Made by a program: the position numbers and the translations under genes
Shown: positions 34,478-42,167 of the stretch, in pieces
How the letters are laid out: each line of letters begins with the position of its first letter
Numbering within the stretch: position 1 is the first letter of the stretch
NCBI RefSeq assembly: GCF_963675455.1
Contig: NZ_OY776217.1
Location: forward strand, 2,652,001-2,716,000
Reading direction: 5' to 3'
Length of the DNA: 64,000 nt
Source: Emcibacter sp.
GTDB lineage: Bacteria > Pseudomonadota > Alphaproteobacteria > Sphingomonadales > Emcibacteraceae
The notes under the pieces: generated by a model
The model's database searches: none
Seen by the model: the letters and a program-made list of their open reading frames with translations, nothing else
Told to the model about the DNA's origin: nothing

Positions 34478-35190
34478 TATTCCGCCGCTTTCCCGTCTGC
34501 TTGAGACAATTCTTCAATCCGGTCGATCAAGCCGTCCTGGATATAGAGAATACGGTCGCATTTACGGGCAAGCTCCGGATCATGGGTGATCAGGATCATG
34601 GTGGTACCCAGTTTTTCGCGCAGGGAAAAGATCAGATCGATAACCGCCTGACCGGTTTTGCCGTCCAGGTTGCCGGTCGGTTCGTCGGCAAACAGGATTT
34701 CAGGCCGCGGTGCGACGGCGCGGGCAATGGCCACCCTTTGTTGCTCACCACCGGACATCTGGGCCGGGTAATGATCAAGCCTGTGACCGAGCCCGACATC
34801 CGTGAGGCTTTGCTCGGCGATAGCGAAGGCGTCCCGGTTGCCGGCCAGTTCCAGCGGCACGGCGACATTTTCCAGTGCCGTCATGGTCGGGATCAGGTGG
34901 AAGGCCTGCAGCACAATACCGATATGGTCGCGCCGGAACAGCGCCATGTTATCTTCGTTGAGGGTATCAATGCGACGGCCGGCGATGGTAATTTTGCCGC
35001 TGGTGGCCTTTTCCAGGCCGGTCATGATGGACATCAGGCTGGACTTGCCGGACCCGGACGGCCCCAGAATGGCGATGGCTTTCCCGGGCTCGATGGTCAG
35101 GTCAATTCCACGCAGGATGTTGACATCATGGCCTTCACCCTTAAATTCAAGATGTATATTTTGAAGTTCTACGATATTTTGGGCGGTCAT
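34477..35190 (-). CDS. ybbA: ABC transporter ATP-binding protein (YbbA type)
   Basis: A 237-residue ATPase with Walker A GPSGSGKSSL, Q-loop LQAFHLIPTMTALENV, signature MSGGEQQRVAIARAV, Walker B ILFADEPTGNLDGKT and H-loop THD. It pairs with the YbbP-like permease, which overlaps its stop by 1 base. The gene is divergent from tesA with only 54 bases between the start codons, the same ybbA-tesA arrangement as in E. coli, which supports the YbbA assignment over LolD. Confidence 0.92.
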   Translation of the reverse strand: MTAQNIVELQNIHLEFKGEGHDVNILRGIDLTIEPGKAIAILGPSGSGKSSLMSIMTGLEKATSGKITIAGRRIDTLNEDNMALFRRDHIGIVLQAFHLIPTMTALENVAVPLELAGNRDAFAIAEQSLTDVGLGHRLDHYPAQMSGGEQQRVAIARAVAPRPEILFADEPTGNLDGKTGQAVIDLIFSLREKLGTTMILITHDPELARKCDRILYIQDGLIDRIEELSQADGKAAE

Positions 35191-35244
35191 TTAAACTACT
35201 TCCGTTGGGCGGTCTGGTTTTATTGATCCAGAGGATATAATATA

Positions 35245-35922
35245 ATGTACGCAGGCGCACTTAAAACCCGATTATCCAAAATAAAGTTATTTGCCAACAG
35301 GATGGCGATAACCGGCCTGATAATTGCGACCAGCGCCATGATGATGGCGCCCCCTTCCCTGTCGGCGGATAAAACCATCCTGGCCATTGGCGACAGCCTG
35401 ACGGCCGGATATGGCCTGCCGCCCGGTCAGGGTTTCCCCGAACAGCTGGCACAGGCCCTCAAAGCCGAAGGACAATCCGTCCGGATGATCAATGCCGGCG
35501 TTTCCGGAGATACGACGTCGGGTGGACTGTCCCGCCTGGAATGGGTGCTGGACAGCATTGACGGCAACGGCCCTGAACTGGTGATCCTGGAATTTGGCGC
35601 CAATGACGCGCTCAGAGGCATCGACCCGGTCATCACCAGGGAAAACATCGACAAAATGCTTTCCATCCTGAGCACCCGGGATATCCCGGTGCTGTTTGTC
35701 GGCATGATTGCCCCGCCCAACATGGGGCCTGATTACGCAGATCTGTTTAATAAAATCTATCCGGAGCTGGCCGGCCTCCATAATGTATCCTTCTATCCCT
35801 TTTTCCTCGACGGGGTTGCCGGGACACTGGAACTGAACCAGACTGACGGCATGCACCCCAATGAACAGGGCGTAGCCGTGATTGTTGAAAAAATCATGCC
35901 TCACATCCTGCCGCTTCTCTGA
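35245..35922 (+). CDS. tesA: Arylesterase / lysophospholipase L1 TesA-like (SGNH hydrolase)
   Basis: Periplasmic GDSL/SGNH esterase, 225 residues. The N-terminus has a signal segment (MAITGLIIATSAMMMAPPSLSA). Blocks I, II, III and V are intact: GDSLTAGYGLP with nucleophile S51, GVSGDTTSGGL, GANDALRG, and D201-x-x-H204 in DGMHPNEQG. It is divergent from ybbA with a 54-base shared promoter gap. TesA-like enzymes hydrolyse acyl thioesters and lysophospholipids, so cooperation with the YbbAP exporter in lipid handling is plausible but unproven. Confidence 0.93.
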   Translation: MYAGALKTRLSKIKLFANRMAITGLIIATSAMMMAPPSLSADKTILAIGDSLTAGYGLPPGQGFPEQLAQALKAEGQSVRMINAGVSGDTTSGGLSRLEWVLDSIDGNGPELVILEFGANDALRGIDPVITRENIDKMLSILSTRDIPVLFVGMIAPPNMGPDYADLFNKIYPELAGLHNVSFYPFFLDGVAGTLELNQTDGMHPNEQGVAVIVEKIMPHILPLL

Positions 35923-36086
35923 CAAAACAGGCCTCGTCAGCGACCTTTTGTCGCAGCCAGAATTCACTTTATCGCGGAAATTTTTGTTCACCGCAAAAGG
36001 GGTTCTGTTTATCGCATAACAGTTCTCAGACCCCACCTCCTCTGCTTAAATGCACTTACCACACAGCACACCTGAGGAGATAAAAA

Positions 36087-36446
36087 ATGACACACAAGGT
36101 TAGAGTTGCCACCTATGCTACAATCATCGCCCTGGCCGGCGCAGTTGCCGCTCCTGTTTATGCGGATAGTATCGAAGAGCGCAGCAGCGTTAAGTCTGTC
36201 GAATATGCTTATGTCGACAAGAATGATGCCAAGAAAATGGTGAAAGACTATCTGAAGGAAAAGGGACATGCCTCCCTGCGTCCGGGCGATGCCCAGAAAA
36301 TCAGCGTCCTCACCGGAATCGATGAAGAAAGCAATGAAAAAATCTTCCGCGATAAATGGAAAGTCGACGTTCGCACGCTGAACCGTGCCCAGATCGGAAC
36401 ACTTTATGTAGATACAGAGACAGGTGAAATTACTACTAAACGGTAA
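36087..36446 (+). CDS. Small periplasmic protein with PepSY-like C-terminus
   Basis: A 119-residue exported protein. The signal peptide runs YATIIALAGAVAAPVYADS. The mature part is highly charged, with DAKKMVKDYLKEKGHASLRPGDAQK. It ends in KWKVDVRTLNRAQIGTLYVDTETGEITTKR, resembling half of a PepSY domain (strand-turn-strand with a DTETGEI-like turn). SD GAGGAGA lies 8-10 bases before ATG. It stands alone: promoter gap of 164 bases upstream, strong terminator 31 bases downstream. Function is unknown; periplasmic peptidase inhibition or metal binding are guesses from the fold. Confidence 0.65.
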   Translation: MTHKVRVATYATIIALAGAVAAPVYADSIEERSSVKSVEYAYVDKNDAKKMVKDYLKEKGHASLRPGDAQKISVLTGIDEESNEKIFRDKWKVDVRTLNRAQIGTLYVDTETGEITTKR

Positions 36447-36477
36447 TTACCCCTACTACCCCTCTTATCTGTCTCTG

Positions 36478-36514
36478 TGGAGCAAGCCTGTACCCCCGGG
36501 CTTGCTCCATTTTT
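36478..36514 (+). terminator. Strong intrinsic terminator after the PepSY-like gene
   Basis: A perfect 11-bp stem TGGAGCAAGCC (36478-36488) and GGCTTGCTCCA (36499-36509), with a 10-base C-rich loop, is followed by five T (36510-36514). It ends transcription of the single small gene before the hydrolase gene at 36580. Confidence 0.9.
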
Positions 36515-36579
36515 ATTGATCTTTTCATTTAAAAAGAACATCTCCCGGGTTAGTCTTGGCCCAACTCAGGGAGTGATAA

Positions 36580-37344
36580 ATGAAATTACGTTTCGATCAT
36601 TATGGCGACAATGGTTTCCCGCTGATCATATTGCACGGCCTGTTCGGCTCAGCCTCCAATTTTCGCAGTCTGGCCAAACTATATGGTGAAAAATATTCGG
36701 TCTATTGCCTGGACCTGCGCAATCACGGGGAAAGTCCGCATGGTGACGACAGTTCGTATGACGCCATGGCGTCTGATATTCTCGAATTTATGGATGACCA
36801 CAACATGACGTCTGCAAATATCCTCGGCCATTCCATGGGCGGAAAGGTGGCCATGCAGCTGGCGCTCAGTCATCCGGACAGGGTCAATAAACTGATTGTC
36901 GGTGACATTGCGCCGGTCACCTATCCGCCCAACCACACAGAAGTTTTTGACGGCCTCAACGCCCTCGACCTGAATGCGATCAGCTCCCGGGGCGAGGCGG
37001 AAACTGTGCTCAAAAACTATATTTCAAATCCCGGTGTGCGCCTGTTCCTGCTGAGCAATCTCGCCCGTAAAAAAGACCAGGGCTTTTACTGGCGCATGAA
37101 CTTGCCGGTCCTTGAACATGAGTATGATCAGATTGCTGCCGCCCCCAGGGGAGCTCCTTTTGAGAAAGCCGCCCTGTTCATCCGCGGTGAATTATCTGAA
37201 TATATTCCGGAAAGTTTTTATCCGGCGATCCGCGAGCTGTTTCCCAATGCCCGAATAGAAACCTTGGCCGGTGCCGGACACTGGCTGCATGCGGAAAAAC
37301 CGCAGGAATTTACCAAACTGGTTATGGATTTTCTGGAGGACTGA
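36580..37344 (+). CDS. Alpha/beta hydrolase (YbfF-like esterase)
   Basis: A 254-residue alpha/beta hydrolase. LIILHGLFGSASNFRSLAKLYG provides the oxyanion-hole HG, GHSMGG carries nucleophile S85, and GAGHWLHAEKP carries the catalytic His. LRNHGESPHGDDSSYDAMASDI and VGDIAPVTYPPNH closely resemble YbfF, an esterase with acyl-CoA and palmitoyl-ester activity. The next gene, panE, starts 3 bases downstream, so the two are co-transcribed; no metabolic link is evident. Confidence 0.88.
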   Translation: MKLRFDHYGDNGFPLIILHGLFGSASNFRSLAKLYGEKYSVYCLDLRNHGESPHGDDSSYDAMASDILEFMDDHNMTSANILGHSMGGKVAMQLALSHPDRVNKLIVGDIAPVTYPPNHTEVFDGLNALDLNAISSRGEAETVLKNYISNPGVRLFLLSNLARKKDQGFYWRMNLPVLEHEYDQIAAAPRGAPFEKAALFIRGELSEYIPESFYPAIRELFPNARIETLAGAGHWLHAEKPQEFTKLVMDFLED

Positions 37345-37347
37345 GAG

Positions 37348-38271
37348 ATGAAGATAGGAATAATCGGCGCTGGCGGCATGGGTGGGTTTCTCGGTGTCAA
37401 GCTTGCCGAAGCCGGACATGAGGTCTTTTTTGTTGCCCGCGGAAAACACCTGGAGGCCATGAAAGAAAAAGGCCTGACCCTTCGCGAGGAAGAAAGGGAC
37501 ACGACCGTCACCAGTTTCATCGCCGCAGAAGACCCTTCTTCTTTTGGGGAAATGGACCTGATCGTCTTCAGCGTCAAACTTTATGACACAATGGAGGGCG
37601 CCAGACTGTGTCTGCCTATGATGGGACCGGACACTATTATCCTGACCCTGCAGAACGGCGTGGAAAGCGTTGATATGATTTCCGAAGTGGTCGGCCACAA
37701 CAAGACAATTGCCGGATCTATCTATGTCTCCGCCAATATCGAAGGCCCGGGTGTCATTCGTCATAACGGCGGCGCTGGCATGATGATGTATGCGGGACCA
37801 GACGGCATCGATGAAAAACAGTATGAAAAGATTGCCGCCGTTGTCCAGGACAGCGCCATGGCCGGTGACAGACATCCGGATATGATGGTCATGTTGTGGG
37901 AAAAATTTGTCCTGCTGGCGGCCAATGCGGGACTTGGCGCCATGACCGGAATGGAGGCTGGCGCCATGTGTCAGGATCCCGACATTCGCCCGCTGTTTGA
38001 AATGGCTTTGAAGGAAGTGGAGGCCGTGGCCAACGCCGCCGGTGTTAGCCTGCAGCAGGGCCTTGTCCCCATGATGATGGCCCGCATTGACGCCCTCAAG
38101 GGCCAGAACCTGCTCGCTTCCCAGGCATATGCAAAGCTGCATGGCAACAAGCTGGAAGTGGAATGGATACAGGGCACCATTCACCGGCTGGGTCAGAAAT
38201 ATGGCGTGCCGACGCCGGTGCATTCCCTCTGTTACGTCTGTCTGAAACCTTTTGCCAACGGCGCTCAGTAA
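37348..38271 (+). CDS. panE: 2-dehydropantoate 2-reductase family protein
   Basis: NADPH-dependent ketopantoate reductase of pantothenate/CoA synthesis, 307 residues. The Rossmann motif GIIGAGGMGGFLGVKLAEAGHEV starts at residue 3. ApbA features include FSVKLYDTMEGA, LTLQNGVESVDM and, near the C-terminus, NLLASQAYAKLHGNKLEVEWIQG with HRLGQKYGVPTPVH, the catalytic and substrate-binding region. Several PanE paralogues exist in bacteria, so the physiological substrate is not certain. SD GAGGA lies 10 bases upstream, within the hydrolase stop region. Overlaps the convergent cysteine desulfurase by 7 bases. Confidence 0.85.
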   Translation: MKIGIIGAGGMGGFLGVKLAEAGHEVFFVARGKHLEAMKEKGLTLREEERDTTVTSFIAAEDPSSFGEMDLIVFSVKLYDTMEGARLCLPMMGPDTIILTLQNGVESVDMISEVVGHNKTIAGSIYVSANIEGPGVIRHNGGAGMMMYAGPDGIDEKQYEKIAAVVQDSAMAGDRHPDMMVMLWEKFVLLAANAGLGAMTGMEAGAMCQDPDIRPLFEMALKEVEAVANAAGVSLQQGLVPMMMARIDALKGQNLLASQAYAKLHGNKLEVEWIQGTIHRLGQKYGVPTPVHSLCYVCLKPFANGAQ

Positions 38272-39425
38272 GGATTGCGGGCTTTCTGGACGGCTTCGAT
38301 GATCAGGTCAGTGGCAAAATCCACTTCGGCTTCGCTGGACATGCGGCCAAACCCTACCCGAACACTGCAATCGATTTTTTTCCGGTCAAGGCCGAGTGCG
38401 GTCAGGACATGAGATGGCTTTGGTGTTGCTGCCGAGCAGGCCGCGCCCGTGGACAGGGCAATGTCCCGGATGCCGGACACCAGAATGTCACTTTTGACGC
38501 CCTCAAACGTGAGGTTCAGGTTGCCCGGCCAGCGCTTGTCCCTGGAGCCATTGACCGTTATTCCGTCGAGGACAGTTTGCAGTTGTTCCAGAAAACGACC
38601 GGCAAGTTGCTGAACATGGGCATTGTCCTGTTCCATCTCTTTTTCCGCCAGTGCACAGGCCGCCCCAAGTCCGGCACATAATGCAGGGGCGAGAGTTCCC
38701 GAACGAAGCCCCCTTTCCTGCCCGCCGCCACTGAACAAGGGCACCGGCTGCGGTTTCAGGTTTGTGTTCACATAAAGGGCGCCAATTCCCTTGGGGCCAT
38801 AGAGCTTGTGCCCGGAAATGCTCATCAGGTCGACTTCAAGAGCTTTCATGTCCAGCGGGATTTTCCCCACACCCTGCGCGGCATCTGTATGGAAACAAAC
38901 AGCTTTATCCCGGCAGATCCTGCTGATTTTCGCCAGATACTGGATCACGCCGATTTCATTATTCACCGCCATTACCGAAACAAGTCCGGTTTTATCAGTG
39001 ATGCTTTCGGCAAGAAGGTCCAGATCCAGAATGCCGTCGGCACCCACCGGAAGGTAGGTGACCTCAAGGCCGCTTTGTTCCAGTGACCTGCAACTTTCAA
39101 TTACGCAACTATGTTCCGTGCAGACGGTTACGATATGATTTTTGTCCGGGTACAGGGCATAGGCCATGCCTTTAATGGCCAGATTGTTCGATTCCGTGGC
39201 ACCGGAGGTAAAAACAACTTCCTCTTCGTCTGCCCCTATCAGGGCGGCAATTTCCCGCCGGGCCTTTTCAACCCCGGCAGAGGCTTCCCAGCCGAACGAA
39301 TGATTGATCGAATGAGGATTGCCGAATTTCGTGGTCATATAAGGCATCATGACGTCGAGGACCCGCCCGTCCAGGGGCGTTGTCGCCTGATAGTCCAGAT
39401 AGATGGGCAGGTTCGGTCGGGTCAT
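38265..39425 (-). CDS. Cysteine desulfurase (IscS/NifS family), copy A
   Basis: PLP enzyme that moves sulfur from cysteine to an active-site Cys persulfide for Fe-S cluster and tRNA thiolation. The 386-residue protein has IYLDYQATTPLDGRV at the N-terminus, PLP-binding His in TEHSCV, the Schiff-base Lys in SGHKLYGPKGIGALY, and the catalytic Cys in STGAACSAATPKPSHVL. The active-site loop is CSAATPKPSHV, longer-looking and less canonical than CSSG...SHV. The upstream gene is a second cysteine desulfurase (4-base overlap). No scaffold (IscU/SufU) gene follows; the convergent gene panE begins the other strand at once. Confidence 0.92.
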   Translation of the reverse strand: MTRPNLPIYLDYQATTPLDGRVLDVMMPYMTTKFGNPHSINHSFGWEASAGVEKARREIAALIGADEEEVVFTSGATESNNLAIKGMAYALYPDKNHIVTVCTEHSCVIESCRSLEQSGLEVTYLPVGADGILDLDLLAESITDKTGLVSVMAVNNEIGVIQYLAKISRICRDKAVCFHTDAAQGVGKIPLDMKALEVDLMSISGHKLYGPKGIGALYVNTNLKPQPVPLFSGGGQERGLRSGTLAPALCAGLGAACALAEKEMEQDNAHVQQLAGRFLEQLQTVLDGITVNGSRDKRWPGNLNLTFEGVKSDILVSGIRDIALSTGAACSAATPKPSHVLTALGLDRKKIDCSVRVGFGRMSSEAEVDFATDLIIEAVQKARNPY

Positions 39426-40543
39426 GCACCATGTTTCCTGTCATAAAGTCTGCACCAGGCCGCAATAAAACGGTCGACATCTTCCTCACGGCTGTTCCAG
39501 CCGAGACTGATCCTCAGGGTCGAGGCTGCCTCATCCGGTGTTCCCCCCATGGCCGTGATGACATGCGACGCCTTGACCTTGCCTGAAGAACAGGCCGAAC
39601 CGGCGCTCACACAAATTCCTTCCAAATCCATGGCCATAACCTGGGTTTCGCTGGATACACCCGGCATCAGGACGCTGGTGACATTCGGCAGGCGCGGGCT
39701 TTGCACACCGAAAAATCGTACCGTATTGCTATGCTGCGACAGGGTATTCTCGATCCGGTCCCGCCATTCACCAACCTGTTTCATCAACTGAATTGATTTC
39801 GGCACCAGTCCGGCCGCCACGCCAAACCCGGCGATTCCGGGCAGATTTTCGGTCCCGGACCGGCGACCAAGTTCCTGCCCGCCCCCCCGGATCAGGGGCT
39901 CGACATTTATCTTTTCCCAGGCAACAAAGGCTCCAACGCCCTGCGGGCCACCAATCTTGTGAGCAGAAAGGCTCATCATATCCACACCGAGGGCCCGGAA
40001 ATCCAGCGGAATCTTGCCAAACGCCTGGACTGCATCGGTGTGCATCAGCGCGCCGTGTTCATGAACCAATTCTGATAGGACGGCAATATCCTGAAGGATA
40101 CCGGTTTCATTATTGGCCAGCATGATGGAAACGACCGTTTTCCGGTCGCTTTCCTGAAGAAGTGTTGCAAGTTTCGCCGGGTCGATCAGGCCATTGGAGC
40201 TAACCGGAAGAATGACCGTTTCACCGGGAAAATTTCGGGCGACGTCGAGAATTGAATCATGCTCTGTCGCCGCGACAATGAGGCGTCCTGCACCAACGCA
40301 GCGAAGGGCTATATTATTGGCTTCGGTACCGCCGCTGGTAAAGGTGATCATCTGCGGACGACAGTTGATCATGTCGGCGATGCCCTGACGTGATTTTTCA
40401 AGTGTCGCCTTGGCCTTACGGCCGAGGGAGTGGACAGAGGAGGCATTGCCGCCAGCAGCCATAACCCGGCCCATTTCGTCAATGACTTCGGGCCGGACCG
40501 GCACTGTGGCGTTATAGTCCAGGTAGATCACTGGTCTGGTCAA
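39422..40543 (-). CDS. Cysteine desulfurase (IscS/NifS family), copy B
   Basis: A second PLP-dependent cysteine desulfurase, 373 residues. VIYLDYNATVPVRPEV opens the protein. TEHDSIL supplies the PLP-stacking His, the Schiff-base Lys is in SAHKIGGPQGVGAFV, and the catalytic Cys in SAGSACSSGKVKASHVI, the canonical group I loop. It shares only part of its sequence with copy A, so the pair is an old duplication rather than a recent one. It lies 28 bases after cysE, forming cysE-NifS-NifS, which couples cysteine synthesis to sulfur mobilisation. Confidence 0.92.
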   Translation of the reverse strand: MTRPVIYLDYNATVPVRPEVIDEMGRVMAAGGNASSVHSLGRKAKATLEKSRQGIADMINCRPQMITFTSGGTEANNIALRCVGAGRLIVAATEHDSILDVARNFPGETVILPVSSNGLIDPAKLATLLQESDRKTVVSIMLANNETGILQDIAVLSELVHEHGALMHTDAVQAFGKIPLDFRALGVDMMSLSAHKIGGPQGVGAFVAWEKINVEPLIRGGGQELGRRSGTENLPGIAGFGVAAGLVPKSIQLMKQVGEWRDRIENTLSQHSNTVRFFGVQSPRLPNVTSVLMPGVSSETQVMAMDLEGICVSAGSACSSGKVKASHVITAMGGTPDEAASTLRISLGWNSREEDVDRFIAAWCRLYDRKHGA

Positions 40544-40571
40544 TGGAAATCACCCCGTTTCCGAACCTGCT

Positions 40572-41315
40572 TTATTCGCCGGCCGGGACTTTTTTGTCTG
40601 CTGTCTTGTTCTCCGGGTCTTTCGAGCGGGCCAGCAGAGTGTTTTCTGTTTCAAGCTCTGCCACTTCCTTTTCCAGCTCTTCCACCCGCGCACGAAGTCC
40701 GCAGACCATGTCAAACATGCCTTCAAGAGAACGGGCGATCGGATCGGGAATATCATCGGTCGGCATGCCATAAGCACAGAAGTCTTCCACTTTCCTGCTT
40801 TCCGGCGGCTGTACGACCTTGGCAGGAATACCGACAACAGATGTATTTTCCGGTACCGGTTTGACCACAACGGCGTTCGATCCGACACGGCACCCTCTGC
40901 CCAGAATAATGGGTCCAAGCACCTTGGCCCCGGCGCCGACAATGACACCTTCTTCAAGGGTCGGGTGTCGTTTGCCTTTTTCCAGCGAGGTACCGCCAAG
41001 GGTTACCCCTTGGTAAAGGGTCACATTATCGCCGACTTCAGCCGTCTCACCGATAACTACCCCCATGCCGTGATCAATAAAGACACCTTTACCTATTTTG
41101 GCGCCTGGATGAATTTCGATGCCGGTAAAAACACGGCCGATGTGGGACAGAATGCGTCCCATGGTGTGAAAGCCCGAATTCCAGCACCAGTGGGCCCAGC
41201 GATAGAAGATCAGGGCGTGGATGCCGGGATAGGCAAAAAAGGCTTCTACACGGGACCGGGCGGCCGGATCTCGCTCCATTGCGATGGATATATCGTGGCG
41301 AATATTGTCAAACAT
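40572..41315 (-). CDS. cysE: Serine O-acetyltransferase
   Basis: Makes O-acetylserine from serine and acetyl-CoA, the first step of cysteine synthesis. The 247-residue protein starts MFDNIRHDISIAMERDPAARSR, has the helical N-domain, and then the left-handed beta-helix with hexapeptide repeats (IHPGAKIGKGVFIDHGMGVVIGETAEVGDNVTLYQGVTLGG). H and D of DHGMG correspond to the catalytic dyad. An extra C-terminal coiled coil (RARVEELEKEVAELETENTLLA) follows the usual regulatory tail and is typical of some alphaproteobacterial CysE proteins. First gene of the cysE-NifS-NifS set. Confidence 0.95.
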   Translation of the reverse strand: MFDNIRHDISIAMERDPAARSRVEAFFAYPGIHALIFYRWAHWCWNSGFHTMGRILSHIGRVFTGIEIHPGAKIGKGVFIDHGMGVVIGETAEVGDNVTLYQGVTLGGTSLEKGKRHPTLEEGVIVGAGAKVLGPIILGRGCRVGSNAVVVKPVPENTSVVGIPAKVVQPPESRKVEDFCAYGMPTDDIPDPIARSLEGMFDMVCGLRARVEELEKEVAELETENTLLARSKDPENKTADKKVPAGE

Positions 41316-41392
41316 GGTTTTCTGCCAAATGACAGCTTGCCCTTTTGACCCGCTTTTATGTTATAAAGACACGGAATCGGTCAGACTAGCTT

Positions 41393-41416
41393 GTTAGTAC
41401 TAACTATATAATAGTT
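41393..41416. promoter_or_regulatory. Overlapping palindromes between divergent cysE and hydrolase genes
   Basis: A perfect 12-bp palindrome GTTAGTACTAAC (41393-41404) overlaps a second inverted repeat AACTAT-ATA-ATAGTT (41402-41416) in the 210-base divergent gap. A cysteine- or Fe-S-responsive regulator (Rrf2/IscR-type) is a reasonable guess because cysE and two cysteine desulfurases lie downstream, but the sequence does not match a consensus I can verify. Confidence 0.4.
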
Positions 41417-41525
41417 CATATAAGCGCGGCAATCAATCACGTCAAGGTATTGCCAAAAGGACAGTCGGTCACAATATATTGAGAGATATTTGACTTTTGC
41501 ATTTGTGAGGTAAGACAATCAAGAT

Positions 41526-42167
41526 ATGCCTGAAGTAATTTTTAATGGCCCTGAGGGCCGCCTGGAAGGGCGTTATCACCCCGGCAAAGGGGAAAATGCC
41601 CCTATTGCCCTGATCCTGCATTCCGATCCGCAATATGGCGGAAATATGAACAACAAGATCTGTTATTACCAGTATCACTCCTTCGCACGCCGTGGTTTTT
41701 CGGTTCTGCGGTTTAATTTCCGCGGTGTTGGCAGAAGCCAGGGTGAATTTGACAGCGGCATTGGCGAACTTAGCGATGCCGCGGCGGCACTTGACTGGCT
41801 GCAGTCCTTTAACCGGGATGCCTCAAGCTGCTGGATTGCGGGTTTTTCCTTCGGGGCCTGGATTGGCATGCAGCTTCTGATGCGTCGTCCGGAGATCGAG
41901 GGGTTCCTTTCAGTATCCCCGCCGGCAAACCTTTATGATTTCAGTTTCCTTGCCCCCTGCCCCTCTTCCGGGCTGGTTATGCAGGGCACGGCCGATACAG
42001 TGGTATCTGAACCGTCTGTCCAGAAACTGGTTGAAAAACTGCAAAGTCAGAAAGGCATTACCATTGACTATGAAAAAGTCGAAAATGCCGACCATTTTTA
42101 TGAAAATCATCACGAGCCGCTGGTGCGCAAAATTGATGAATATCTGACCAAACGGCTCGGCTACTAA
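41526..42167 (+). CDS. Alpha/beta hydrolase (COG2945-type dienelactone-hydrolase-like)
   Basis: A 213-residue alpha/beta hydrolase. The opening FNGPEGRLEGRYHPGKGENAPIALILHSDPQYGGNMNNKI is the signature of the COG2945 group (PQxGGxMxNxV). FNFRGVGRSQGEFDSGIGE and the nucleophile S108 in GFSFGAW follow, with His in NADHFYENHHE. The biochemical role of this family is not established. It is divergent from cysE, and in many alphaproteobacteria it neighbours cysteine desulfurase genes. Its TAA directly abuts the stop of convergent anmK. Confidence 0.87.
   Translation: MPEVIFNGPEGRLEGRYHPGKGENAPIALILHSDPQYGGNMNNKICYYQYHSFARRGFSVLRFNFRGVGRSQGEFDSGIGELSDAAAALDWLQSFNRDASSCWIAGFSFGAWIGMQLLMRRPEIEGFLSVSPPANLYDFSFLAPCPSSGLVMQGTADTVVSEPSVQKLVEKLQSQKGITIDYEKVENADHFYENHHEPLVRKIDEYLTKRLGY

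Noticed and set aside
35940..35958. GCGAC-CTTTT-GTCGC hairpin after tesA as a terminator
   Set aside because: Stem of only 5 bp and no T-run follows, so it was not called a terminator.
37192..38223. 343-codon open frame antisense to panE
   Set aside because: Shadow of a well-supported gene; His-rich translation is typical of antisense reading of this codon usage.
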